A stretch of DNA of 64,000 nt from assembly GCA_023415825.1 (NCBI GenBank), contig JAEZJF010000009.1, positions 1-64,000 on the forward strand. Reading direction: 5' to 3'. The notes beneath the pieces were generated by a model that saw only the letters and a program-made list of their open reading frames with translations, ran no database searches and was not told the DNA's origin. This DNA is from Bacillota bacterium (lineage in GTDB: Bacteria; Bacillota; Clostridia; DSM-8532). This document shows positions 1-8,749 of this stretch, piece after piece. Made by a program: the position numbers and the translations under genes. The stretch's first letter is position 1; each line of letters opens with the position of its first letter.

Positions 1-313
1 AGCTTAATTTGTCGGTCCAGTCCCCGGCACTTCCTGAATAGCCGTGAAACTGCAAAATAGCCGGATGGGGCTCGCTTACATTTTTAGGACGCAGATATTT
101 GGCATGGATTCTGGCTCCGCGAACGCCTGTAAAATAGAGGTCGAAACAATCTGCAAAAGGTACCTGAAAATCGCTTTTGACCAGCTCAACTTGAGGATCA
201 ACTGATCTCATCTCTGTAAGGGCGGCTTCCCAATAGGCATCAATATCCTCGGGGCATGGGCTGATTCCCCCATATACCTTTAGTTCCTCCAGAGGCATGT
301 CTATCATTGGCAT
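1..313 (-). CDS. Acetyl xylan esterase / cephalosporin-C deacetylase family (CE7), N-terminal part
   Basis: The first 104 codons of an alpha/beta hydrolase are present; the rest lies beyond the window. The protein starts MPMIDMPLEELKVYGG, continues with CPEDIDAYWEAAL, and reaches the strand-loop ILQFHGYSG. This order is typical of carbohydrate esterase family 7 enzymes, which remove acetyl groups from xylo-oligosaccharides in the cytoplasm. The catalytic Ser-Asp-His triad would lie in the missing part. The ATG at 313 is preceded by a good GGAGGAAAG ribosome site. The gene has its own promoter (353-381), so it is probably not the last gene of the NAD-related run upstream. The family call is secure; the exact substrate is inferred from the family. 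Confidence 0.85.
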   Translation of the reverse strand, partial: MPMIDMPLEELKVYGGISPCPEDIDAYWEAALTEMRSVDPQVELVKSDFQVPFADCFDLYFTGVRGARIHAKYLRPKNVSEPHPAILQFHGYSGSAGDWTDKLS

Positions 314-352
314 AAATAACTTTCCTCCACATGTAAAAATATTTAGGTTTAA

Positions 353-381
353 ATTATATTTTATTTGTATTGTGGCTTCAA
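353..381 (-). promoter_or_regulatory. Sigma-A-type promoter of the CE7 esterase gene
   Basis: On the minus strand TTGAAG (376-381) and TATAAT (353-358) are separated by exactly 17 bases. The -10 box lies 40 bases before the esterase start codon. Confidence 0.6.
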
Positions 382-395
382 TGCAAACCATTTTG

Positions 396-1334
396 TCAAA
401 CCACTAAATGTCCTCTCTTTTCGGCAACTGTAATGGTTGCTTCTATGCCAGAGTTAAACTGGAGGTAGTCATTTTCAATGCCGTCACTGAATATCACTCC
501 ATTTTCCGGCATTTGGGATAATATCTTAAGAGAGCTCCCTTTGGTTACTTTTCCAAAGACAATATCCGCTTTGGATGTTTTGCTTGGAAATGGCTCACGC
601 ACGGAAAAATATAAGTAATCGATATCCCACGGTAAGCTTTTTTCCTGCTGCACCTTGATTTTTTTATCTGAGATTCCGTTTACAATGTTTGCAGCACCTG
701 CGAGTATACTCTTTAACCAGCCGGTTGAGCCAAGTCCCGTTGATACAATAATTCCGCTTGAGGACTGGTATTCATGCCGAGCTCCCAATTGAATAAGATA
801 TCTTGAAGATACATGCGTCCTTTGCCCGATAAAGAGGTCATTAACTGCGTAAATAGTCTGCCCGTCATTTAAAGCAGCTTTTGCCATAGAAACCTCTTTA
901 ACCTGTCTTCTCTTTTTTAGAACATCCTGGACGATGAGCTTTAAATCAGCGACTGTGAAAGGAAGCAACACACCATCCCATCTTGAAGGGTCCGGATTTA
1001 CTCCAATGAGCACCTGGTTTGAAAGATACTTTAGAGTATTAGCCACAAGACCATCCTGACCTATGACCACTACAATATCATGATCTCCAAATATGAAATT
1101 GGGCACATACTCCCTATCAACAACCTGGACCCTTCCAAGTGCCTCCAACTGGCTATGAGCTTCTGATATAGCCCTTTTATACTGTTCATCTTCAGAAATA
1201 TAATCTGAAAAATCACTGCCCATATGTTCGATATAAAACTTAGCCTGAGCTATGGTGTTATACCTTGTAATTAAATCTTCAAGTCTTGTTCTTCTTTTTA
1301 TCAAGACTATCTTATTTTCAGTTAATCTTTCCAT
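396..1334 (-). CDS. Divergent NAD kinase-like protein
   Basis: This 312-residue protein has the outline of the NAD/diacylglycerol/sphingosine kinase fold. A central segment VVVIGQDGLVANTLKYL leads into GVNPDPSRWDG, and later SSGIIVSTGLGSTGWLKSI resembles the TGSTAY region of NAD kinases. The usual GGDGT nucleotide motif is replaced by GQDGL, so catalysis is uncertain; databases often call such proteins sugar kinase or NAD kinase. The first 80 residues are a charged helical extension. The start codon lies next to the SPFH gene stop, so the two are translationally linked. Its position at the end of a run that begins with nrtR, pncA and pncB supports a role around NAD, but this is inference. Confidence 0.6.
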   Translation of the reverse strand: MERLTENKIVLIKRRTRLEDLITRYNTIAQAKFYIEHMGSDFSDYISEDEQYKRAISEAHSQLEALGRVQVVDREYVPNFIFGDHDIVVVIGQDGLVANTLKYLSNQVLIGVNPDPSRWDGVLLPFTVADLKLIVQDVLKKRRQVKEVSMAKAALNDGQTIYAVNDLFIGQRTHVSSRYLIQLGARHEYQSSSGIIVSTGLGSTGWLKSILAGAANIVNGISDKKIKVQQEKSLPWDIDYLYFSVREPFPSKTSKADIVFGKVTKGSSLKILSQMPENGVIFSDGIENDYLQFNSGIEATITVAEKRGHLVV

Positions 1335-1335
1335 A

Positions 1336-2355
1336 TCATTTTGATTCCTTCATCAATGCCTGAAGCAGATCAGGTGATATGTTAAGCTGGCCTATCTGTC
1401 CCGCTTTTTCCGCCAACTCCTGGAACGCTATTGCAATAAGTTTATTGGGCTGCATCCCTATGCTTGCAAGTGACTGTATGACATTTGGGTCTATCCCTTC
1501 CAAAGCCTTCATCACTGCAGATAGCTCATAGGCCTTTGCATCAGCTTCCGCCTTTGAGTTTTCAACTGTGAGCTCAATAAGGTCTTTTCGCTTTTCCTCC
1601 AGGGTCGTTTCAAAATGCATCTGTTCCCCTTTAAGTTGATTCTGCTTCTGCTGTACAGCTCTTTCTGCCTCTAATTGAGTTTCTCTTACCTGTTTTTTCT
1701 TGGTTTCAATTGCTATCTCTGTATTGAACTCGTTTTCCTTCACACGTCTTTCCTGCTCAATAGATGCATTTCGTCTTTCATAAATAGCCTCATCAGCTTT
1801 TTTAAGGATCTGCTCTCTCGCTTGTGCTTCTAGAGCTCTGGCAGTCTCCTTATTCGGAAGGATGGCAAGAATTGAAAGGCCTAATATCTCTATCCCAAGA
1901 AGATTGATTTCTTCATTTGCCCTGATTTCTTTTAGTATCCCCTGTGCCAGAACCTCGCTGGATTTAATGGCATCCTTTAACTGCAAGCCTTCGAGTGTTT
2001 TCTTTGTCAGTACTTTTACTATGTTTATAACGCGTTGTGACAGCTTTTGAGGATCGTCAGAGGCATATCCCCTTCCTCTCATATCAAGGGTATAATTGAG
2101 AAGTCCCGCAATCTTCTTTTGATCGACTATCCTAAATGTAATCTGCCCTTGAACCGTGACAGTTTGGAAGTCTGACGTAACTTCCTCAAAAATAAAAGGC
2201 GCATCTACACTTCCTACCGGTACAACAACAATTGACGTAGTGGGAGCATAGTAGTAAAACGATATTCCTGCACCTTCCTTAACTATTTTACCGTTCCTGT
2301 ACTTTAAGACATAGTCACTTGGCTGGAACTTAATAAATCTGAAACCAAACATCAT
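1336..2355 (-). CDS. SPFH/Band 7 domain protein
   Basis: This 339-residue protein opens with FRFIKFQPSDYVLKYRNGKI and an SPFH (stomatin/prohibitin/flotillin) domain to about residue 170. A long charged coiled coil follows (about 175-260, rich in E, K, Q and R) and then a short tail with LASIGMQPNKLIAIAFQELA. There is no clear N-terminal membrane segment, so membrane association would be peripheral or through oligomers. SPFH proteins form large scaffolding rings. The start has a strong AAAGGGGG ribosome site. It sits 15 bases after the methyltransferase gene and one base before the NAD-kinase-like gene, which argues for co-expression. The specific function is unknown. Confidence 0.75.
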   Translation of the reverse strand: MMFGFRFIKFQPSDYVLKYRNGKIVKEGAGISFYYYAPTTSIVVVPVGSVDAPFIFEEVTSDFQTVTVQGQITFRIVDQKKIAGLLNYTLDMRGRGYASDDPQKLSQRVINIVKVLTKKTLEGLQLKDAIKSSEVLAQGILKEIRANEEINLLGIEILGLSILAILPNKETARALEAQAREQILKKADEAIYERRNASIEQERRVKENEFNTEIAIETKKKQVRETQLEAERAVQQKQNQLKGEQMHFETTLEEKRKDLIELTVENSKAEADAKAYELSAVMKALEGIDPNVIQSLASIGMQPNKLIAIAFQELAEKAGQIGQLNISPDLLQALMKESK

Positions 2356-2370
2356 TTAGTCCCCCTTTAA

Positions 2371-4818
2371 TTAACTTTTAGTTTTCTCAATGACTACAAT
2401 ACAAGTGCTGTCAGGCAGTCTTGTTGGATTTCTTTTTTCATCAAAAAGCTCTATCTTCTGGGACAATGCTATCGTATAGCCTTCCTGAAGGAAATGCTTG
2501 AACTCAACTATCCTCGCATTGCTGCCTAGAACCGAAGCAATGAACGCTTTGAATCCGCTTGGTGTAAAATATCCGAATTGCTCGTTTACCTCATGAACAT
2601 ACGACTTTTCTCCCCAGGTATAAGTATAAAGAAACTCCATTGCATCGTTTACCGGCATCAGTACTTCATTCTGTCCGACTACAGTATACTCAATCTCTCT
2701 GCCTTTGAAGTCCTTGGCATACCTCTCCAGAAATTGCATGCCTTCCTCGGAGAAAAACCTTATGATTCTTTTTTCATCGGTGGGCTCTGTCATAATGCCG
2801 TCTCGGATAATAATCCTCCCACCTGCCGGCAGAACATTAAATACACTTTTGAATGCAGCAGCTAATGTCTCGTGATTAAACTTTCTTCCATTGTATTCGA
2901 TATAGGAGAACAGCTCATGCAGAATAGAACAGAAGATTACAGTATCAACACTGCCCTTCTCAATATACTGGTCCAGATTAAGGGCATCTCCGTACAATAC
3001 ATCCCATTTCCTGTTTTCAAGCTGCTTCTTCTTTTTAAGGCTATCGAGAACATTCTGTGATATATCGGCTCCTAAAACCTTCTTCTCCGGAAACCTATCT
3101 TCAATGAGGTCCATCAGAGCCCCGCCTCCCGGGCCAATGTCTATAATACTGCTGCCGTTGATGTAATCAAGAATAATTTTTTTGTAATCTATAGTCTGAT
3201 TCATGGTTGCGAGATATTTCTCTTCTTCATAAAAGCGGTCATATTTATCCTTCCTCAGACCGAACAGGTCAAATAGCAGGATAATAGCACTTTCATAAAG
3301 CACATCAGACTTTTCTGCCTCAACGCAGAATTCTATAAGTTTACTGCCGGCTGCTGAAAAGCGGAAGGTAAAAAACACCGTATCATCCAGGTTTTCATGG
3401 AATGTCACCCCATGTGCAACGTGTAGATTTTCTTTATAACGGCCTGCCAAGATATCCTGTACGGTCATTTCAGAAAGATACTTTTCAATGATCCGTTTTT
3501 CATAGATATTGACCCGTTTCTTCCCATCATGCTGGTAGTAAATAGCCTTCATCAACCATTCAAAGCTGATGTGTCTGACTTTGCTCGGATTCACTTGCTG
3601 CGAAATGAGAAGAAATACCTTTATGAACTCTTCAAATGAAAAATCAAAGAGGGCGGCTTCCACGTACCATAGATTTGTCGCATCAATCAGTTTGGACATT
3701 TCATCGATAACCCTCGGGTCTGAAAGGATTCTTTCGAATTCTGCTTCAAAATTTTCACCGTTTTTGATAGAAGTCGCCCTTAATCTCCTCATTCTGTCCT
3801 TGAACTCGTATTGTTTATCAAACTGCCCGTCGACTACAAGTTCGATTATTTCACCGGCCGGCTTGCTTATCTCCCGCCATATACCTTCATCAACTGCAGT
3901 CACAATGCAATAGTTGAGCGCTTTGAGTATTTCTTTCAGCTCCGCTGCTGATAGCTTTTCATCCTCAACAAGCCCATATAGCGGTTTATTATCCGAAAGC
4001 GGTACTTCTCCTCTTATGTACTGTCCTATTAAGCCATGAGTAAGTATAAGGCTGTGTACTATCCTCTTGATTTCAGGATTTGGTTCGACAGCTTCCTCCA
4101 GGTAGATTTCTGCAGAGCCAATATTATGGGCAAAAAGGTTGTAGCCCTTTTTTATCCAATGTTTTCTTTGATGAATAAGCCCGGACTTGGCGACTTCAGA
4201 CCATTTTAACGTTTCTTCAATTATGAAAGTTTGATATTCACTTAGCTTCAGGGTTGCAAGGGCTTTAAGTGTTTTTTCTACATAGCCTAATACATAATGG
4301 TTCTTCAGTTCCTCAAGGGAGCTGAGACGTTCAAAATTGACATTGGGCTCCGAGGTTAATGCTAAGAATCTAAGCCATTTTTCGTTCTTTAAAACCTGCA
4401 AATCACCCTTTTTTATTCTTTCAATGGCTGTTAAAGATTTTAACGCAGGCGTATCACATTTCGAGCCTTGATGATATTCACTATAATAGGCTTCGATCAC
4501 TTTTATACTCCCAATAATATGGCTATTAAAATCGTCAAGCTCTTGGGCAGGAACCCATAATTCCTTATGCATGTTGCTACCCACTGTCTTTACTTCAAAT
4601 TTGGAAATATAATCATCACCTATATCAAACTCCGTTACGAATCCGGCAAATTCCGGAGCACTTTTTGCATTCCATTCTTGTGCAATTTGGCGGGCATACT
4701 CAACATTGAGTACCGGATAAAAAATAGGCTGCTCGGGTAGCCTTGGTGGAAATTTTGTCATTCCAGACTGCTTTATAAGCTCGAGTTCTTTTATTCCTAT
4801 CGGTCTAAAAAGCTTCAC
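2371..4818 (-). CDS. Fusion of a crystallin-J1-like N-terminal domain, helical middle and SAM methyltransferase
   Basis: I chose the GTG at 4818 (product KLFRPIGIKELELI...) because AGGTG sits 7 bases upstream and related proteins begin with K-L-[FY]-R-P-[IV]-G; an in-frame start at 4833 is possible. Residues 1-130 match small proteins commonly labelled ADP-ribosylation/crystallin J1, with the signature FPPRLPEQPIFYPVLN. Residues 150-540 are helical and not recognised. Residues 550-810 form a class I SAM-dependent methyltransferase with motif I IIDIGPGGGALMDLI, an acidic residue after the next strand (LGADIS) and the post-loop strand VDTVIFCSILHELF. The substrate is unknown. The order of domains is unusual, and the operon context suggests a link to NAD or RNA metabolism (inference). 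Confidence 0.6.
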   Translation of the reverse strand: MKLFRPIGIKELELIKQSGMTKFPPRLPEQPIFYPVLNVEYARQIAQEWNAKSAPEFAGFVTEFDIGDDYISKFEVKTVGSNMHKELWVPAQELDDFNSHIIGSIKVIEAYYSEYHQGSKCDTPALKSLTAIERIKKGDLQVLKNEKWLRFLALTSEPNVNFERLSSLEELKNHYVLGYVEKTLKALATLKLSEYQTFIIEETLKWSEVAKSGLIHQRKHWIKKGYNLFAHNIGSAEIYLEEAVEPNPEIKRIVHSLILTHGLIGQYIRGEVPLSDNKPLYGLVEDEKLSAAELKEILKALNYCIVTAVDEGIWREISKPAGEIIELVVDGQFDKQYEFKDRMRRLRATSIKNGENFEAEFERILSDPRVIDEMSKLIDATNLWYVEAALFDFSFEEFIKVFLLISQQVNPSKVRHISFEWLMKAIYYQHDGKKRVNIYEKRIIEKYLSEMTVQDILAGRYKENLHVAHGVTFHENLDDTVFFTFRFSAAGSKLIEFCVEAEKSDVLYESAIILLFDLFGLRKDKYDRFYEEEKYLATMNQTIDYKKIILDYINGSSIIDIGPGGGALMDLIEDRFPEKKVLGADISQNVLDSLKKKKQLENRKWDVLYGDALNLDQYIEKGSVDTVIFCSILHELFSYIEYNGRKFNHETLAAAFKSVFNVLPAGGRIIIRDGIMTEPTDEKRIIRFFSEEGMQFLERYAKDFKGREIEYTVVGQNEVLMPVNDAMEFLYTYTWGEKSYVHEVNEQFGYFTPSGFKAFIASVLGSNARIVEFKHFLQEGYTIALSQKIELFDEKRNPTRLPDSTCIVVIEKTKS

Positions 4819-4845
4819 TAGTAAGCACCTCACCTGATAATACTT

Positions 4846-5448
4846 CTAAAATTGCATTCCTAAAATCTTCTGAACGTTTTCACTCACTAAGTACTCATTC
4901 TCTTTTGGTAATACCTCCAGGCTAAATCTTTCTGCCAGAATTTCTTGATGCCAAAGATGTACTTCATCAGAAATATCAGTTATTTTTATAATCCATTCAT
5001 GAACATATTTCTTAACCATCAGTCCAGAAATACCCAACTGTATTGCACGTCTGTCGATTGGATTGCCGTAAATATCTCTATCAGGGTCCCATTGACATCT
5101 TACATTAGAACCAGCCAGCCTTTCCTTCCAGAGCTCGTAAGTCCCATACAAATCCTTATCAAATGTTGATAGTACTGCATGTGATAGAATTTCATCGAAT
5201 CCTTCTCGCGCAATATCAATTGCCAGTACCCTTTCCTGCCCGGTTTTTGTGCCCCAGCCGGCTCTATACATCATCCAAAGGAATGAAGGTTTAATCCAAG
5301 TCATTCTTTCCATTTTAAATTCAGAACCAAATGTGCCAAGTTTCAAAGCTTGAGCTGCAATTGTGTGATTATAAGCTTGATATACTCTAACAGTTTCCTC
5401 GTTAAATTGAGCCATAATAACTCTCGGCTCTTTTGTTTTCTCCCCCAT
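4846..5448 (-). CDS. DUF4291 family protein
   Basis: The 200-residue product carries the DUF4291 hallmarks: FNEETVRVYQAYNHTIA near the N-terminus, then MERMTWIKPSFLWMMYRAGW, then RDIYGNPIDRRAIQLGI. No biochemical function is known to me. The ATG at 5448 has GGGAG 9 bases upstream; a second in-frame ATG at 5415 matches the point where most family members begin. The gene is 12-27 bases upstream of the methyltransferase fusion (depending on its start) and follows the kptA remnant. The conserved basic and aromatic residues would suit nucleic acid or nucleotide binding, but this is only a guess. Confidence 0.75.
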   Translation of the reverse strand: MGEKTKEPRVIMAQFNEETVRVYQAYNHTIAAQALKLGTFGSEFKMERMTWIKPSFLWMMYRAGWGTKTGQERVLAIDIAREGFDEILSHAVLSTFDKDLYGTYELWKERLAGSNVRCQWDPDRDIYGNPIDRRAIQLGISGLMVKKYVHEWIIKITDISDEVHLWHQEILAERFSLEVLPKENEYLVSENVQKILGMQF

Positions 5449-5469
5449 ACCATTCCACTCCCAATAATT

Positions 5470-5658
5470 CTAAATCCCTATATATTTTTTATCTATAAAA
5501 TCAGCTAACCATATCGTCTCATTTCCATGGTAGAAATTGACCCCTTCATTCCAAGCTCTTTTAGCATGTATTTTAAGCAAGATAGGTTCTTCATCTCTTC
5601 TTTTACCAACTTGCATTGCCGTTCCGGTATCAGAAGAAAGATGAACATACTGTCTCCC
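5470..5658 (-). pseudogene. kptA: C-terminal remnant of RNA 2'-phosphotransferase (KptA/Tpt1)
   Basis: Reading the minus strand from about 5658 to the stop at 5470-5472 gives about 62 codons that match the end of KptA/Tpt1: YVHLSSDTGTAMQVGKRR, then ILLKIHAKRAW, FYHGNETIWLADFI and KKYIGI. KptA transfers the internal 2'-phosphate of spliced or repaired RNA to NAD+. The N-terminal two thirds, which carry most of the Arg-His-Arg-Arg catalytic residues, are gone. The remnant is in the same frame as pncB and follows its TAA directly, with no start codon or ribosome site of its own. It is therefore a decayed gene or the scar of a deletion. Confidence 0.7.
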
Positions 5659-5661
5659 TGC

Positions 5662-7104
5662 TTATTTTACTGAATATTCTTGCAGTAACCTTTCTTTCGT
5701 CTCCCATAATGACATTGATAAATCGACATAGTATCTATGCGGATTTTCAAATCTTTTTACCTCATCCCATAATGTATCGATTTGCTCTTTACAGTATCTT
5801 TTTATTTCTCTTAGCTTCGGGCTTTCATACACACAGGTACCCTTATGGAGAAGCCTGACTAAAAGCCTTTTTGCAATGAAATTCGTTACCGTCTTTCTTT
5901 TCCAAGTATACTCGGGATCAAACAATTCATACGGCATGCTTTCATCTATAATCTCATCATTCGTTGTAAGCACATCTGCAATTGCTTTTCCGCTTTCCTT
6001 GTCAAAAAGCCTCCAAACCTGCTTAAATCCCGGATTAGTTATTTTGCCTACATTTTCGCTAAGCTTTATTTTTGGAATCACTTCACCATTTTCTTCAACT
6101 GCTACCAGCTTATAAACCCCGCCGAATACCGGGTCCGACTTGGAAGTGATCAAGCGTTCCCCAACACCGAACAAATCCACCTGGGCGCCTTGCATAAGTA
6201 TATCCCTGATGATAAATTCATCCAGCGAATTGGATGCAACTATTTTGCAATCGCGGAATCCGGCTTCATCCAGCATTCTTCTCGCTTCCTTTGAAAGGTA
6301 GGTAATATCGCCGCTGTCAATCCTGATGCCCTTAGGTCTGAAGCCCCTCGGAACGATTTCCTCGTTAAATATTCTTATTGCATTGGGTACACCGGATTTC
6401 AATACATTATAGGTGTCTACTAGAAATGTACAATTATCAGGATATGTTCTTGCATAAGCACGGAAAGCCTCCATTTCAGTCGGAAAAATCTGAATCCAGC
6501 TATGCGCCATTGTACCGATAACCGGAATATCAAATTCTTTTTCTGCAATTGTACATGCACTTCCAACACATCCGCCTATAAGTGCGGCCCTTGCACCATA
6601 AATAGCGCCATCATAGCCTTGCGCCCTTCTTGAGCCAAACTCCATAATGTCTCTTCCCTGAGCGGCTCTGACGATACGATTTGTTTTTGTAGCGATTAGG
6701 CTTTGGTGATTAATTGTTAATAAAATCATTGTCTCAATAAACTGAGCTTCAATAATAGGCCCTTTCACCGTTACTACAGGTTCATTAGGAAATATTGGAG
6801 TTCCTTCAGGTATAGCCCAAACATCACAGCTGAACTTGAAAGTTTTAAGATAGTGCAAAAATTCTTCACTAAATAGTTTTTTTCTCCTCAGGTATTCGAT
6901 ATCCTCGTCATTAAATCTGAGGTTTTGCAGATACTCTATAAGCTGTTCAACACCGGCCATTATTGCAAAGCCGCCGTTATCAGGAACCTTTCTGAAAAAC
7001 ATATCAAAATAAGCAATTTCATCTTTTAAACCATTCTGAAAATAGCCATTTGCCATGGTTAATTCATAAAAATCCGTCAGCAAGGATAAGTTCCTCTTGT
7101 CCAT
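5662..7104 (-). CDS. pncB: Nicotinate phosphoribosyltransferase
   Basis: This cytoplasmic enzyme joins nicotinate and PRPP to give nicotinate mononucleotide, the entry step of NAD salvage (Preiss-Handler pathway). The 480-residue length and the motifs LLTDFYELTMANGYF at the N-terminus, EFGSRRAQGYDGA (phosphoribosyl site), GTMAHSWIQ, RIDSGDI and FGVGERLITS are those of the long Gram-positive PncB type. The start ATG overlaps the TAA of pncA (TAAATG), so the two genes are translationally coupled: PncA makes nicotinate and PncB uses it. The stop codon is followed in frame by the kptA remnant. Regulation by NrtR is expected. Confidence 0.93.
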   Translation of the reverse strand: MDKRNLSLLTDFYELTMANGYFQNGLKDEIAYFDMFFRKVPDNGGFAIMAGVEQLIEYLQNLRFNDEDIEYLRRKKLFSEEFLHYLKTFKFSCDVWAIPEGTPIFPNEPVVTVKGPIIEAQFIETMILLTINHQSLIATKTNRIVRAAQGRDIMEFGSRRAQGYDGAIYGARAALIGGCVGSACTIAEKEFDIPVIGTMAHSWIQIFPTEMEAFRAYARTYPDNCTFLVDTYNVLKSGVPNAIRIFNEEIVPRGFRPKGIRIDSGDITYLSKEARRMLDEAGFRDCKIVASNSLDEFIIRDILMQGAQVDLFGVGERLITSKSDPVFGGVYKLVAVEENGEVIPKIKLSENVGKITNPGFKQVWRLFDKESGKAIADVLTTNDEIIDESMPYELFDPEYTWKRKTVTNFIAKRLLVRLLHKGTCVYESPKLREIKRYCKEQIDTLWDEVKRFENPHRYYVDLSMSLWETKERLLQEYSVK

Positions 7105-7776
7105 TTATTCCACCCCCGCAACCACTTCTATACCATTAATCATCATATTGTACAGTGCCGTTACATTCATCAGATCACCGTCATGCAAACCGAGATCATA
7201 AGTTTCAACCGTATTTACAGGAACAATAACTCTTGCTTTTTTGTTTTGCATATTGAACCAGGTCTTTAATGTTATTGCAAATTGCTGTATACAGATATCG
7301 GTACAGTCACCGGTAACAATGAAGGTATCGATGTGTTCGTTTTCCTTAAACCACTTCTGAAACTCTTCTTCAAGGAAACCATTTGTAGAGTTTTTGGGAA
7401 TAAGGGTATAACCTCCGATTCCCTTGAGCTCGTCAACGATTTCCCCTTCGCTGGTTCCAATCATACAATGTACCGGATAAGCATCAAATTCCGGTGAAGC
7501 TATGGTATGGTGGTCTGCAAAGGCAAGCTTTGCAATCTGTAATTCGTCGCAAGCCTTCGACAATTTCGCTATTTCAGGAATCAAGCCTTCTACTCTTGGG
7601 CTCTTTAACGCCCCTTCCCTGGCAAAACCATTTATCATATCAACTATTACAAGGGCTGTCTGCTTTCCGTGTAAAGCTTTCAATTGGACGGCAGGAAGCT
7701 TGGCCAGCATATCAAATACTTCCCCAAGAGTTTCAGCACTCCTTTTCAAAAACTCATTTTTATTTATCATTCTCAT
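7105..7776 (-). CDS. pncA: Isochorismatase-family hydrolase, probable nicotinamidase
   Basis: The protein (223 residues from the ATG at 7776) is a cysteine hydrolase of the isochorismatase fold. It shows ALVIVDMINGFAREG (catalytic Asp strand), FADHHT, and VTGDCTDICIQQFA, where the cysteines include the catalytic nucleophile. Its place between nrtR and pncB makes nicotinamidase, nicotinamide to nicotinate, by far the likeliest activity. I chose ATG 7776 because GGGAG lies 8 bases upstream; the open frame runs back to 7899 but that stretch overlaps nrtR and looks non-coding. It is coupled to pncB through TAAATG. Confidence 0.85.
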   Translation of the reverse strand: MRMINKNEFLKRSAETLGEVFDMLAKLPAVQLKALHGKQTALVIVDMINGFAREGALKSPRVEGLIPEIAKLSKACDELQIAKLAFADHHTIASPEFDAYPVHCMIGTSEGEIVDELKGIGGYTLIPKNSTNGFLEEEFQKWFKENEHIDTFIVTGDCTDICIQQFAITLKTWFNMQNKKARVIVPVNTVETYDLGLHDGDLMNVTALYNMMINGIEVVAGVE

Positions 7777-7816
7777 ATAAATTTCTCCCTTCAAATTACT
7801 AGTAATCCGACGCTTT

Positions 7817-8722
7817 TCATGCTTCCAGCCAGTTCGGGTTAAACCTGAATAGCTTAGAAGGTCTGTGCCCTGCGTCCTTGGTATATTCATTCGTTTCAAT
7901 CACCATATCGGCGGTCTTCCTTCTGAAATTTGCTTTTAACAGCTCCGTATCAAGAATAACTTCGTACACCTGTTGAAGCGCAGTAAGCGTGAATAGCTCT
8001 GGCATTAGGTTAAATGCTATATCCGTGTACTCAATTTTGCTGCGTAGTCTTTCAATCCCATATTCTATTATTTTTGCGTGGTCAAAAGCTATTCCATTTG
8101 ATTCAACCACTTCTCTTTCTACTTTTGTCACTTTCCCCTCAACAGTCTTAATGACCTTTACAATTGCAGAAAGATTTTCTTCATCATTTGATAAACTCAA
8201 TTTGAAAAATCTTTGCCGAACATATCCCTTTTCACTTACTGTCCTTTGCTCTTGATACAATTTACAGGTAACCGTAAACCATTTTGCATCATCTGCATCA
8301 TCACTCGCCTTGATATCAAGGGTAGAACTGTCAACCAATGACATATAGGAGGCACCTATTACTCTTGTACGTGGGTCTCTGGCAACATCTCCCCATGTAT
8401 AAAGCTGTTCCATGTAGATATCATCAATGTTTGTTTCCTCTTTTAATTCCCTTAATGCTGCTTCGTCCAAACTTTCATCCATTTTAACAAACCCACCGGG
8501 AAGAGCCCACTGGCCAATGTGCGGATGGTCGCCTCTTTTAATCATAAGCAGCCTTAGAACTTTTTCAGGAAGTTTCCTGTAGTTTTTCTTTTCTTCATCA
8601 GTTACTGTAAAAATCAGCATATCTACTGTCACCGAGGGTCTCTCAAATTTACTCGCATCATATGCCGCTAAAAATTGTTCCTCGGTAAGGCCTTGTTTAT
8701 TTATGAGTAAATTACTTTGCAT
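7817..8722 (-). CDS. nrtR: NrtR-type transcriptional regulator (Nudix plus winged helix)
   Basis: Residues 35-175 form a Nudix domain with the box region HPHIGQWALPGGFVKMDES followed by AALRELKEETNI. Residues 200-300 form a winged-helix domain, with FTLTALQQVYEVIL and RRKTADMVIETNEY. This architecture defines NrtR regulators, whose Nudix domain binds ADP-ribose or related NAD metabolites and releases the repressor from NAD-gene promoters. The Nudix box is fairly intact (G-5X-E-7X-REL-EE), so hydrolysis cannot be ruled out. It is the first gene of the run with pncA 40 bases downstream, which fits autoregulation through the operator at 8750-8777. Confidence 0.88.
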   Translation of the reverse strand: MQSNLLINKQGLTEEQFLAAYDASKFERPSVTVDMLIFTVTDEEKKNYRKLPEKVLRLLMIKRGDHPHIGQWALPGGFVKMDESLDEAALRELKEETNIDDIYMEQLYTWGDVARDPRTRVIGASYMSLVDSSTLDIKASDDADDAKWFTVTCKLYQEQRTVSEKGYVRQRFFKLSLSNDEENLSAIVKVIKTVEGKVTKVEREVVESNGIAFDHAKIIEYGIERLRSKIEYTDIAFNLMPELFTLTALQQVYEVILDTELLKANFRRKTADMVIETNEYTKDAGHRPSKLFRFNPNWLEA

Positions 8723-8749
8723 TGTATCACCCTCAACCTGTTATTTTTT

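Noticed and set aside
7777..7899. N-terminal extension of pncA
   Set aside because: It overlaps the nrtR end, has no ribosome site, and the family begins near ATG 7776.
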